From: Crocodylus rhombifer
Lineage: Eukaryota; Chordata; Crocodylia; Crocodylidae
Length of the DNA: 64,000 nt
Direction: 5' to 3'
Assembly: GCA_038503035.1 (NCBI GenBank)
Contig: JAVSML010024622.1
Coordinates: 391,255 to 455,254 of the forward strand
A program made the translations under genes and the position numbers. Below, piece after piece: positions 21,787 to 35,278 of the stretch; the first letter of the stretch is position 1; every line of letters starts with the position of its first letter. Below the pieces are notes generated by a model. The model saw only the letters and a list, made by a program, of their open reading frames with translations. It did not search any database and was not told where the DNA came from.

Positions 21787-21845
21787 GCTTTCGCCGTGCC
21801 GCGATCATTTTCGCCGTGCTGTGTTCGGTTGGCTGTGACTTGAGC

Positions 21846-21891
21846 ATGCTGTGCCGCTCGCTTCTCCGCCGTGTCCGCGGCGGCCCGCAGC
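21846..21891 (+). CDS. DTL: DTL coding exon 1
   Basis: ATG at 21846, coding MLCRSLLRRVRGGPQ and one base of the next codon. Human begins MLFNSVLRQPQLGVL, so the length and pattern agree but the sequence has diverged. Donor GTGAGT at 21892. Intron 1 (21892-22222) is GC-rich and belongs to the CpG island. Confidence 0.9.
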
Positions 21892-24800
21892 GTGAGTCAC
21901 GGACCCCGGGCCCAGGCACAGCTGCCGCGGCTCGGACGGTTCCCCCTAGCCAGTGGCCTCTGCCGGGAGCTGGAGCTGATGTCCCGGGCCCACGGTGCTT
22001 GGCTGCAGCCCGCGCCTGGCGCTTTGCCCGCTTCCCTCCAGAGGAAGGGGATGGTGCTTAGAGCCCCTTGCTCGGGGCCGTACCTGCGGGGCCCTGTCCC
22101 CCGTGGGGACCTGTGACCCCCTGCTGAGCCGGTGTCTATGAGGCTGTGGCCCCAGGAGAGCCGGTGGGTTGTATTTCCAAGTGGCTGGTGTATATAACTG
22201 GATGCTTTCTCTGAACTTGCAGGTCCATCTTGGCATTACCCTCTTCAGCATCTCATAGACTGCTATCAGTGCAGTCGACAAGACGACCACCTCTCTTACG
22301 GAGAGCTGGGGATGCCAGTCCCTCCCTTTGGCTGCACCTTTCCTACGGGTAAGGGATCTTTCTTGAGAGTGCTGTGGAGGGACAAAGCTGCAGGTGTGCA
22401 GGAGAGCAGATGTTTATTCTTCATGCTTTATTGCTTGTTTTGTTTTAATAAATAAATAAATACGCCTCATTTTACACCTGGGATAATAAAACTGGTAACT
22501 TAAAAGGAACAAGCTCTAAGGCCAAAATGCCCTTTGCTATTTTGCATGGTCTGTGCAAAAGCCTAGTTTTTTATTTTCAAGGTAAACTGATTAACGCTAT
22601 GATGGAACAAACCCATGCGAAGTTGTAGAATGGCAGTTTCCCTCTGTGAAAAAGCTGTCATTTAGTGCAGTAGAACCTGAAGGGCTGGTTTGAAACCTGC
22701 TTAATTCAGTGTGCTTAATTCACTGTATTAGGGGCCAGCCATTTAGCTGATTGCTTGACTTACTTTAAGGGGCACAGATATTCTGACCAGGTACTTGCTC
22801 ATGAGGAGTTCCATGCAGCTGATTAGAGAAGCACCACCCTTTGAAATAAAAGCTGCTGAAAACAGCTGAGTACCTAAGGAGTCCTGCACAACTGTTTGCT
22901 GTAGCCTTACCTGTTGAGTGGAATTTCATCCAAGTCCTACTTCTCTGTGGGCGGGGATAACTCTGTGATTAATCACCGGCACTCCTCGGACAGTTAGAAG
23001 CTTTATTAACTACAAAACATCTACTAAGCACAAAGCAATTCATCAACCGGGGTTGCCAGAATACAAGTAGTCAACTTTATTGAGCTTGCCAGAATATAAG
23101 CAGACAGTTACCAAAGACTGGGTGCGTTAACGTGGCTCTTCACCGCTTCAGTCCGTCTAGATGTGTTACACAGGAGTTACTTCCCTCAGCCGGTCATTCT
23201 GGGAAAGCTTCCTTGCTTGCACTGTTGTTCCAAGTTCAAAGGCTTGGTCCTCCTTTTAGAGAGCCATGCAGATCTCTCCCTCAGAAACTCATGCAAATGG
23301 TTCAGATAGCATACAGCAAACACTGACTTCACTTGCTTAGACTGTTTAACCCTTTAGTGACATAATCATTATCAATGCTAGCTAAGCTTGTTATATAATA
23401 TTTTGGCTCATAGATCCTAAAAATACAATAATACATCCTTGCACCTTGAGAGAGGGCTGCTTTTCCCCCATGCCAAGTAGCAGCTTCTGCCTAGCTGCTG
23501 TTGCCACTGCTTAGCATGGGCAGGTGAGTGTGGGGCAGGCTGGGGTCAAGGTTGTGCCCATGGATTCTAACTGGTCCACTCCACTGGTCACAACAATGTG
23601 TGCGATTAACACAATTAAAAAAATTAACATGTTAATTTGTTTTTGCATTAATCATGTAAGTTAACTGCAATTAACTAACAGCCCTAATTTATACTGTAAG
23701 ATTTAGAGATGAGACATCCACTTGGTCATCTTTGTCTTCTGCTTATTCAGCAGTTTATAGTAGCGAGGAATTTTAGATTAGTGGCAGAGACACAGCAGGC
23801 AAATCACATTAGCTGTCTATTTTCCCCTTTCAAAACCATTAATATTCTATCTCTAACCCTGCACATTAAGCACTATATAAATACTTACGCTGTAAATAAT
23901 TAGTACTTGCATAGTAATGTACATATTTCCAGTTTTATGCACTGGCTGTTTATGCAGCTCTCTTTTGGGGAGAAGACCAGGAGACAGCTATTTTAATGCA
24001 CAGAAATGAATCCTACTCTTTTCTCTTTCAGCTCCAGATTTGCAGCACATACTTGCAGTTGCAAATGAAGAAGGTTTTGTCAGGCTGTATGATACCGAGT
24101 CTCAAACCAAGCAGATCTTTAAAGGTGAATTTCATACAGAATGAGATCTGAACTAGGTGTGAGAGAGTGTTTATGACTTATTGAAAGCAAAGAGAGGTTT
24201 TCCTGTTTTAACCCATACTTGTATGCAGTACTTGTTTCTTTTCTTTATCATTTCATGACTACTGGTTACAAAGCAGCATTATATAAAGAAGTGTCCTTAC
24301 TACTGCTGCCTTAAGTGAATTATCCAAACTACTTAAGAAGAGCTGCTGACCAGCGAATTTTTGCTGATTTAAGTGTTGATTAAAAAAAAATCATAAAAAT
24401 ACACTACATTATTACCAAGCAGCAGCTTCCAGCATCATCTGAACTAAACTGAGCTTTTGTTTACCCTATCAGAGTGGCTGGCACATTCGAATGCTGTCTT
24501 TGACATTGCCTGGGTACCTGGAGAACACAGAATTGTAAGCTGACTTGTACTGTCTGTCTTTATTTTTAATACTCTGATGAATGACTACAAAGAATAACTA
24601 AATCTCTTTGCATCTTCTGTTGAAGGTAACAGCTTCAGGAGACCAGACAGCTAAAGTGTGGGATGTGAGAGCTGGTGAGCTGCTTGGTATATGTAAAGGT
24701 CACCAGTGCAGCCTGAAGTCAGTTGCATTTTCTAAATTTGAGAGAGGTAAATGTCCATGTATCTTCCTTTGCCATGTTTTTGTTCCCCCTTACGGATCTC

Positions 24801-27800
24801 TGGAGGCTGAAGGCTTCTCTTAGTAGCACAGGCAGTTCCTCAAGCAGGCTTCTTATCTCCGCCCTGCTAATCTGATCCAATTGTGGCCCGCTGGAAGCAT
24901 CTCTAGAGAGGAAAAGTCATTTTTATTTCTAGACCCATTTCATCGATATCTAAGATGAAGTAGGATTCCTTACTCCTTCCCAGGGTGCCAGCAGTGATTT
25001 AGGGTCAACAGCTTCTGTGCATCAGTAGCCTGGTTCCAATTTAAGGAGTGTATCTTGCACAGTCCCCTTACACATTTGTGGGCTGTTGTCTACATGTGAA
25101 AGTCTGCCTGCCCTTTTTTTGTCAAAAGGTACCAAACACCTGGCTGCACTTTCTTACATTCTAAAACAGGAGCAGACAGTTATTTTGGGTGGAGGGCCAC
25201 TTACTGAGTCTTGGCAAGCCATCAAGGGCCACATGACAGGCAGCCAGAGGCAGATGAATACTAATTTTCTAAATTTTTTAGGGGCCCCAAGGACTAGATA
25301 GAATGGCCTGGCAGGCTGCATACAGCCTGTGGGCCACATTTTGCCCACCTCTGTTCTAAAACTGCCTTAGCAGTAAGCCCAGCCTCTGGGTTCCCAGGGG
25401 TTGCAGCAGGGGGCGGACAGATAAGCCCGGCCATTGTCACAGAGATGATGCTATACTGACTTCTGTTCATTTCTAAAAATGAACTCAATTTTTTTAAAGC
25501 TGATAACTCTGTTTCCCATAGCCGTCTTCTGCACGGGAGGCAGAGATGGAAACATCATGGTCTGGGATACCAGAGTCAACAAGAAAGGTAATTTTGCTTT
25601 AAGATGTATATGACCTGGATTTGGTCATTTGTTCTGCATTAGTACTTGAATGTGGTCACAGGCCTGCAATACAAGCCAATGGGAACAAGGGTGCTATATC
25701 AGTAGTTTAAAAGCTAGAGAACTGACTTCTCTTTTAGTGAATCCCTTTATGGGAATCCTGAGATTTGCAAAAGTCTATTTAGTGGTATGTTTTATAGGCT
25801 ATAATTGGTCCACTACATTTCTAAGACTTGAGTAGTGTTTTTTGCGGGCCAGGATTGCAAGATGGCCACCTGGAGGTAACAGCTCTTATCCAAGACCCCA
25901 AGGTGCTTTTATGTGTTGTTACCAGTCATTTTGAAAATGATGGAATTCAATTTACCCTGTATCAGCCAAGAAAGTTTAGTGGCATATCCATGACCTATCA
26001 AAAGTGTGAAAGATGCCCCTATGTGCTATGATGGTTTTAATGAACAGTGTCAGAAAGTGAAAGATTTTCTGATCAGAGAATGAGCTGCTCAGTTGAAAGG
26101 CTTTAAATTGTTCTGAAATATCTTTGGCATTGACCACATGTTTCACAGTCTACCTTTCCTAGACTGTATCACATATGACAAATTTTGAATCTAACTCTGC
26201 ACCAGTCTGGTGGTTTTGTAAGGTGCTCAGATGATGTGGTAGGGGATATAAGATAAATCAGTGAATAGAAACACATTGTATACTAACAGTTTAAATGTAT
26301 AGATGTGATAATTAACTAATCAACCCTTTACTTAACAGAGGGAGAATTTAATTTGTAAAGAGTCCTGGTTGTAAATATGTCTATGCTAGAGATCACAGTG
26401 TAGATACCCAAGATAGCTTGGGTATCAGAAATAGTCTAGATTACCACCAAGTGGTATACTAATTTACTCTGCTTCTTGGGAAATGTACTGTGCTTAAAGA
26501 CAGCATGGGTATCTTCACCCTACATCACAGTCTTCTGTCTCTTCGTAATCTTATGTATGGCAACTGTTACCCATGTGCTTGTGTCTTTTACATTCTGCTT
26601 CCAGGCATCTTCCAAAGTAACTAACAATGCTTGTTTTCAGAGTACATTAATAAAATGAAAGGCAGGCTTAGTCCCCACAAGGGATCTATTTATAGTTGGT
26701 ACCTGCTTCATGAATATCATGGCTGTATCATCTATATGTGGGATGAGGTTTCCTGAAATTGTATTTCAGATGGATATTACAGACAGGTGAATCAGATTGG
26801 TGGAGCTCACAATGTAGCTGACAAGCAGACACCTTCCAAGCCAAAGAAGAAAAAACAGAACCTGAGAGGACTTGCTCCCTCTGTGGTAAGGTTATAGAAA
26901 GTGAAAGAATCTAGGACTCAGTTTCCCATGGCCATGTTTTGTACAGCAGTCTTTCAAAGTAAAAAATAAGAGCACCTCAATTGGGAAGAGATATCTAGTC
27001 TAAATATGACACAGATGCTTAAACTTATCTCCCCAAAAGCCTTATCCTCTGACCAGTGTTTCATGGCTAACTGCTGCGATTTACTTTTGATTATCTGTGT
27101 GTTCTTGCTGGTCAATGAAATATGAGATCTAGTTACACTTAGGCAAACTGCACATAGTCTCCAGGTGGAATTAAGGACCTATGTGTGTTGAGGAGCATCA
27201 CTTTTTTTTCTGGAGCAAAGATGATGGTGAGAGTGCCCAATGAATTTTAAACATTAAGATAACCGAGGAGGTGTAGCTGTTCCATCTGCAAAATCCTGGT
27301 GAGACAGCCTTTTTGCTTCTAACCTGTGAAATGTTTTTAAATCTGGGCCCAGTACCATTGTTCACAATGGAAATTCCCCTTGCAGAGGACTCACAGGATA
27401 AGGACCAGCTTCCTAAATTGCAAGTACCATTTCTGAGCCTCCCATCTATGGTAACTAACTTAATGAGAAACCCAAGCATTTTGACAGATGATAGGAAGAG
27501 CCCAAGAAAAGTGAGCCTTTTTTGAACAAGGTTATGGTTAACTTGCAGTCTGGTAAAACTCAGAGGGATTCTTGTTGCAAGAAGAGTGTCTTTCTTTTCT
27601 CAGACACTCATATTGGCCTTGACCTTTATAGAGAAAATGTCTTTTGCATGGAAAGAAAACCAATGTCTTAATTCTTCTTTAAGGATTTTCAGCAGAGTGT
27701 TACAGTGGTGCTGCTTCAGGATGAACACACCCTTATCTCTGCAGGAGCTGTTGATGGGTAAGAAGAGAGGATGCTGTTCTGTGTGCAGAACTGAATCTTG

Positions 27801-30800
27801 TTACTTGTGGTAGATCTTCTGCATTACCTGGCTTGCAGTGAACTGCTTTGAACTCTCCAGACGTCCCTGACAGTATCAAATAGACTAAGAGCCACAGGTG
27901 ATCCAAGTAGTCATCAACTTAGCTGCTGGAGGATGGCATGCATTGTAAAAATGTCTGCACTCTTATAACTTTTAGGAAGACTTTAAAGTATGTTTTAATA
28001 GAGACTTGACAATATTGCCCTTAAAAAGCTCTGTATTGTAATTGGTAGTTGTTTTTCATCTACAGTGCTTGTCCCTAAAGTAAGTGGCCACTCCTCTTTT
28101 TCCCCTCCCCATGTTACATGTGGGGAAGCTGAGACGTAGTAGTTAGGTAGCGGCCTTGCAGAGCTAGGAATCAGGTCCAGGGTCAAGAGATGTAGGTAAG
28201 TTCTGCAACACTGGGTTGTTCTATTTCTTCTGAATACGGTGCTAACTTTCACCCTGCTAGAGACTTAATTAGCTGGCCAAGCAGTGAATCTTTTTTAAAA
28301 CCCCTTCTAAAGATATTTTGAAATTGTAGGCTTTTTGTGACTCAGTCTTTAAAAGCCTGGTGCCCTGTAATGGGATTGGGATGGGAAGTACATATGGTTT
28401 CTTTTTATGACTAATGGCTGAGTTTTCCTTCAAAGTTTGTAGTCACATACCAGATGACACTGTTGGAATTATTCTAGTACCTTCACTTTTACTGACGGGA
28501 GGTTGAAAAGGAAATGCTCTTTGGGTAGTAAACTGCTATTGTTTCTTTTTTGCCCATCACACCCACACACGTCCTTGAATTAGGCTGTGTTTTTGGGCTC
28601 CAGGTGTTTAGTTATTTCAGAGTACTAACAAACTACTGCTGATTACTATGGCAATTAGCTCCTTGGAGCTTGTCCCAGGACCAGCATCTGTGGCCAGAGT
28701 CTCACTGATGTCCACTTGAATGATGCTCACAGGAATCTGCTCATGGAGAGCTCTTTCATTTTGACTATCAAAATACCAAGGTATCCTTTTTATTGCATGT
28801 TTCATCTGGGAAAATTCACTTCAGTTCTTGATCTCACAGGATCAGATTTTATACTTGTTCCCCACTGAAGTCCACTTCTTGATTTGAAACATTCCCCTGC
28901 TTTCTCTTTACATGCATCCATTAGAAGAGAAAGACAGGAAGGGGCCAGGCCAGTGCCAAGTTCACTTCATAGCTGCAATCTCAGCTGACTTCTTGGCGTA
29001 CCTGTGATCCAGTTTGTTTTAATAGTGCTGTATCTCTCAATTTAATGCATACAAGGTGGAGAACTGCCTTCAGAATATCAGTTTAAAAGTTTCTATCAGT
29101 GCAGTGTAGAAGTTGAAGACCCATGTGTTTTTGAATTTCAGCATAATCAAAGTCTGGGACTTGCGAAAGAACTATAGCATTTATCGGCAGGATCCAGTAC
29201 CATTCAAGTCTTATTGTTACCCTGGGACCAGCACCCGCAAACTTGGTAAGCTATTACATTCAATAAAAATGCATCACATAAAATATATTAATAAAAGTGC
29301 ATCTCAGCTTTGATCTGAAAAGTGGCAATGCCTTCTAGTCAAATCACCTTTTTTACCCTTTATCAATGATTTCCAGGTCTGATTTGGTTGGTATGACTTA
29401 GACCTTTTTATACAGGCAGTACCAAACATTCAAGCTGAGATCTAAAAGTCCTGTGTCTGCATCATCAAAACAGCAAGTGCAGATGTGCAACATGTTAGCA
29501 CCAGTGCCATTTACATTGGTTTTGTGCACAGGTGTAAAGTTATGCTCAGATCTAGAGCAGATAGACCAAGAAGAAAGCAGGGTAGATTTGTACCTTGTAA
29601 ACTAACCTAGGAAGGAAGATAAACAGATGAGGCACAAGCTTTTCTGAGCTGAAGCTCACTTCATCAGATGCTGTGAAAAGATGTACAACAAGCCAACACC
29701 AACCTGATTATCAGCTAGCAAGACTGTAGGCTGCCACACCACTAGGTGAAGGGAGCAGATAACAGCTTCAACAAAGTTATCCCAAGCTATCCATGCAAAT
29801 CTACTTTTCCTTCTACCCCAAGCTACTGACTAGAACTGCAAACACAGAACCTAGGCACTGCATAAGTTACACTGCAGATTTTTTCCTGAGATAACTTTGC
29901 AGCAAAGTGTAAAGGCTGTAAATCATGTGGTCTCAGGCTGTTAAAAAAAAAACAAAACAAAAATCTTTGGCCCTCTCCAGTTGCTTTTGTATAAATATAA
30001 CTGATGAGAGAATGTACCTCTGCAGTTTAAATTTAACAGACAGTTTCAGTGATAATGCATAAGACGAATCAGGTCTGTTTTTTGGTTGCTGTGTGGACCT
30101 TGGAGAGAGAACTGGCATACAAAGCAGTAAAACTTTCATTAAAAAAAGTCAGCACATCTGATTCTGAATGCACAGAATGTGGATCTCCTAGATAAGAAAG
30201 AACCCATTTTCTGTGATAACCTTTTAGAATCAACCCATGCTTTAAGGCATAGTTTACTATAAGCAATCTTGATTTTTATTTTTATTTTTTTTAATATTAT
30301 TATTTCTAGTGATTCTGCATCTATTTTGGTTTAAAATCTTTGTCTCCTAGTTCCACATGGAAGGAATTGTATCGAAATAAACCAGTAGGTCTTAGAATCC
30401 AATATCTTTTCTCTTCTTCATATCTTGTCTCTTGTTCTTTCCTGAAGGCTTTTTTCCCCCAAAACATTTGATTTTTTTTTTTTTTTTTTTTTTCCTCTAA
30501 CTCTGGACAGTTCTTTTTTTTTTTTACATTGGCTGTTTTTTAAATTTTGCTCGATCAGTGTTGGATAGTCTCTAAGCTTCTCCAGTGAAACCCTGGTAGA
30601 GCTGGGGATGAGACTAAGCTTCTTCGTGCCCAGCAAGTCTAATCTTTCTGTGTCTGCCCTGTGTTTTTTAAAAAAAAACAAACCAAAATGAAAAAAGCAT
30701 ATTTCATTTATGCTTCAGGTGCATTAGGAATTTTAGGGATACTGTGCCCTATATACTTCTCAGCCTCCTCTGGAAGGGGCTCCGTTTTCTTTTCTGCAGT

Positions 30801-33800
30801 GATTTTTTTTTTTTTTTTAAATAGAATTACTAATTATAAAGAACTCTCCTTTCTGTCTCTAGGATATTCTAGCTTGATTTTGGACTCTGCTGGTACCAAT
30901 CTCTTTGCAAACTGCACGGATGACAATATTTACCTGTTCAACATGACCAGTTTAAAAACCATGCCAGGTGAGAATGATGCCCATGGAAATAGCTGCTGTA
31001 ATACTATAAGGCTTGTAAGAGTCAGACATCTAAAACAGAGGTCTAGATGGCTCAGGGTTTATTAGCTTTAGTTTGGATGGAGGTCAGTAATCAACAGCAA
31101 CAAAAAGGCTGGCCATCTTAGGGAAACGAACTTGGTTTCCAGAGCTTGGGTATCTCCACCCCCTATGCTGGTACCGATTTCGCAGCCTTTTGTTAGCAGT
31201 TCAGATAGACCAAACAAAACAGGTCTATCCTCAGCATGTCTTTTTCAGCTGTGAAAGCAGGAGTTTCATGAGGGGCCTGAGTGAGCAATGGATAAAGGAA
31301 TTTGGATAAGCAGAAGTGTCTGTCCACTTTAAATGCATTGAGGCCAGCAGCCCTCTTAACAAGCCCTGGCTACCTAATTAAAAATGGTTGGCTTCCAGTC
31401 ATTACCATCTCTTCTAGCCCCTACTTTTGCCCCACCCTCTCCCCCAGCTACTTTTGAACCAGTGCCCTGAAGGACTAAAATCCCCTGCCTTCTACTGTCA
31501 ATCTTGGAATTCGTAAGGTGTATTAGGAATTCTGTATGAAGACAAAAAAGACCAGCTGGTCATTTATCTTCAGAATCCAAAGATGTCACTAATACGCATC
31601 TAGGTTTTCTTTCTAAGCATTTGCAGGTGTGAATTTCCATACAAAATTTCTATAGTGTGTGGTGTCTTCAGCAGGGATCAGGACTAGCATTTTAGGTGCT
31701 TAGTATTATTGTTAGTGGTCCTCAAGCTGTGATGCAAAGAGCTGCTTTGTCACAGACTGCTGAACCCTTCACTAAGTAAGCATTGACTCTCCTTCCAGAT
31801 ATAGCACATTCAGTGATGTTCTTTAGACTTTCTTGTTTTAATCAACTGCACTCCAATGGGCAAGGCTGAGCCTGTATCTTCAGGAAAGGCAGCCTGGTAG
31901 ATATGTTTCCAAAGCTGATAAGTAGTACACACATTAAGCATTAATAGTTTAAGCCTCTTGATCTCAGACACTGTGCTGTTGCTCAGCTCTAGAAATAGTC
32001 TTGCTGTGCAGTCTTACCTGGAAAAAAAAGTCCTGTTCTAGAAAGACAGGATGGTGTCCACTGTGCCTTTTTAGTTGGTCACTGACTTCTGTTTTGTTAG
32101 CATCTGACAAGTCTCAAATCATTTTATGAGATGCAAAGCATTTCACTTTTGTTTTGAGAACTCTTGGGAAAAGAAAATATGCCCAGCAGATGGCAGCAGA
32201 TTTATTTGCTGAGGAGGAGGAAATGGCAGGAACACCTGGGGTGCTTGTGTATAGGCTTTCTTTTATTAAATTGTAGCTTTAAATCCAGTCCATTTAGTAC
32301 CTAGATCCATTCATTTTGGAGGAGGAAGGGGAAGTAGTTCTGCAACTAGATTTGTAATACTGCCAGTACATGAGCTCATGCCACATCCTGTAACTATGAC
32401 TGCTATGTTGAAACAAATGCTGGTGGTAACCAAAGGAGCTGGCAGGATGGGGTGCCCCTGGGACATGCCCCAAATTCTTATCTCCTCTGTTCAATTGTCA
32501 CTTGCCTTGAAATAGAAACTTTGGTAAATGGGCTGTAGAACTTGTTAGTCTCAGGGTAACCTCTTTAAACACCTGCTAGACAGCTACTTTCTTAGCATGT
32601 TTCTGCTGTAAATTGGACACTGGCCTACTCGCACCATCCACGTACTACAGACACTTCCTAGCTTCTTATGCCAGTGTTGATAGAGGACCTCAATCACATG
32701 CTGTGCTAAACTGGGTAACTTGACCTTTTTAACCTGATAAGTCCAGATGCTGGTTAGCCAAGTACTCCAGATCTGCATGCAGCTCCTGTGCTGGCTGTTG
32801 GCACTTCCGGTTCTTGCCATACCAAGAATTACAGCTATTCAAGGCTGTAGTTTCAAGGCTGCATAGATCAGGTGAGGTGTTACTGAGACTTTAGAAATAG
32901 ATAAGTAACCAGCATTGCTGAGCCAGCATATGAACTGGACAGCATTAAGCCAGGTTTTAGCTAACAGTTTCTAGGTTCCCTTCTTGTTGTAGGATTAGGA
33001 GACAGAAACACACTGGAGTGAGTGCAGGGCTCAGGTAGGACCCTCCCTAGCATGGGAAAAGATGTTAAGATTCTGGCTCTGTTTTGCATTAATAGTGGCA
33101 TCCAGGTTTGTCAGCTACATGCACTTTATCCCAAGCAGATAAAGCTGTGAGGGGCAGTTTGGGTGCACTAGCATAATGGTGCCTGCTGTCAAGTAATGGT
33201 TGAAACTGTGAGCCCTAGAGCAGCTGAGCTTGTGTAGCCACTTTGTTTTGAAGATATGTTAACTGGCCAGAAAAACCTGTAATGTCAGCCTCAGTTGCAT
33301 AACCAGCTTAACACTAGCATTATGTGCTGACTTGTGTTTTTGTCTCTCAGCGGCAGTTTTCAGTGGACACCAGAATTCGACCTTTTACGTCAAATCCAGC
33401 ATTAGCCCAGATGACCAGTTCCTGGTTAGTGGCTCGAGTGATCAGAGTGCCTACATCTGGAAGGTGAGATGCTTGGGAGAAGCTCAAAAACACAGGTCCA
33501 TTTCGAATGCCCTGTTTTACCTTTTGCTTGTTCTTTCCCCATTCCCACAGGGCAGGAAGACAAGGTGGGGGTGGAGGGAGGGGTTACTTTCATACCAGCA
33601 CAGGGATTAGCTCCTGAAAGTTGTGCCCAGTGCATGTAGCTGCCAAACCTGGATGTAACTATTAATGCAAAACAGAGCTAACCCCTGCCACCAATATGTC
33701 TCTCCTCACTGCTGCTTATTGCAAGCTGCTGAACTTAATCTGGTTTTAATGGGCATTAAAATCCTTTTTCAATCCTGTTTATTCATCCAGCTATGACAAG

Positions 33801-35237
33801 TAGAAGTTCTTGGTTCATATTTAGCAAGGGCACACATTAGCAGCCTAACAGTAACAGCTTGATTGTTTTAAGGGGAACATTTTTCCAGTTTATAAACTCT
33901 TGCTTCAGACGTAGGTTGTGTTTTGGGTTTTTTTCCCCTCGTGCTTAATTTACAGTAGTTAGTCTTTGTGTTACAGCAAAGGCTCAGTCAGAGCCTTCAG
34001 CAAAATTCCAAAGTGTTGGCTGACAGTTGAGAAGCTTAGTCACTTGGCATCTTGAGCTGACAGAGGAAATGCAAATGTCACTGTGTGAAAAGCAGGGACC
34101 TAAAAAATGAAACATATTCTATTCTTCCCTATACACGTACACCTTGCATTCCATCCACACAGAAATAGAGAAAACAGTGTTTCTTTTGAGATGAACAAGT
34201 AAGATAGCAGTTGTTCTGTTTTTCTTGTTTTTACCCTATAAAACTCCTTAGATTAGATTTTCTGATGTGTGCTGAAGGGGGCTTTCAGTGCTGTTCCTGG
34301 TGTAACATTCGAGACCTAACTGGAACAGCAGGAAATTGGCTAAGTTAGAATCCTATGTCTTAATTGGCCACAGGACTTTTCCCTGCCTCCATCTCAAAAC
34401 TGTCATTCCAGTGTTTATTTTACATTGACCTAATTACAGTTGCTCACATGCAGAAGAAGCCTCTGCCAGCCCTGTAGTACTGCTTGCTTACGCCATTCCC
34501 ATATATTTATAGTTCTGTTACTGTTCTCTTACTTGAATTTCCTCATCCTGGCAGCTGCCCCATGGTGGTGGATTTCAGTAGGTAGGGATGTACTTCAGCA
34601 CCAACCTCAAGCCTAAACCCCATTAGCTTGATTCTTCATTTCATTTCAAATATTGTTTCCTGCACCCAAGGCCTCTGCCTCTTCCCCTCCCCCTAGTACA
34701 TTTTTTCTCTTAGCACAATGTAATCTCTGTGTTCTCTTGTTGCTATTGTGCAGAATTCTCTTTCCTTAAGGAAGAAGGGAGAGCTGTTTTAATAGTTTTC
34801 ATGCTCTATATCAGACACCTAGGCAACTTAATGCATACTTGTATAAGCTCTTCTGAATTCCTTGGGTTAAGCTTATTCGGGACCTGCTGATTTACCAGAT
34901 CTAATGGTTTCACTCCAATCCATAACTAAAACAATATGCACCTTCTAACACTAGGTGTTGACGAAGACAGCTGTCCTAAAATCTTCCTAGATTTCCCACC
35001 AGATTCTTTCTTCTATTCCAGTTTAGAAATAAAAACAATAGTGGGAGTACAGAACTCATACTACATCAGGTTTGGTAAAAGCCTTGTAGCCATGTTGGTG
35101 CTGGATGCCTTTCTGTTGTAGTTGCAGAAATTCAGGGGAGAGTTGCTCACATCAGAACTGGTAGATATAATTAGCTCTATCAACTTGAGGTCCTTTGGTT
35201 CACCATAAATGTCCCCACACTTAGCCAAGAAAGAGGC

Positions 35238-35278
<41 letters not shown>

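Larger units (their letters stand above)
21413..21845. promoter_or_regulatory. INTS7-DTL bidirectional promoter
   Basis: The two ATGs are 433 bp apart and point away from each other. The interval is GC-rich and dense in CpG, has no TATA box, and lies in a CpG island of roughly 21120-22110 that covers both first exons. The same head-to-head INTS7/DTL arrangement is known in human. Sites near INTS7: an ETS-like ACTTCCGG at 21431-21438 and NRF1-like motifs. Sites near DTL: CCAAT boxes, a GC box and E2F-like motifs. Exact transcription starts are not visible. Confidence 0.85.

Noticed and set aside
21293..21838. 181-codon plus-strand open frame across the promoter
   Set aside because: It lies antisense to INTS7 exon 1 and through the CpG island, where stops are rare. 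No recognisable domain and no splice-compatible partner.
26397..26460. Small hairpins (TACCCAAG...CTTGGGTA and ACCACCAAGTGGT)
   Set aside because: Arms of 6-8 bases are expected by chance in 64 kb, and there is no sign of a structured RNA gene around them.
35241..35274. Regular short repeat considered as a CRISPR-like array
   Set aside because: It is a plain CA microsatellite with no spacers; the window is vertebrate.
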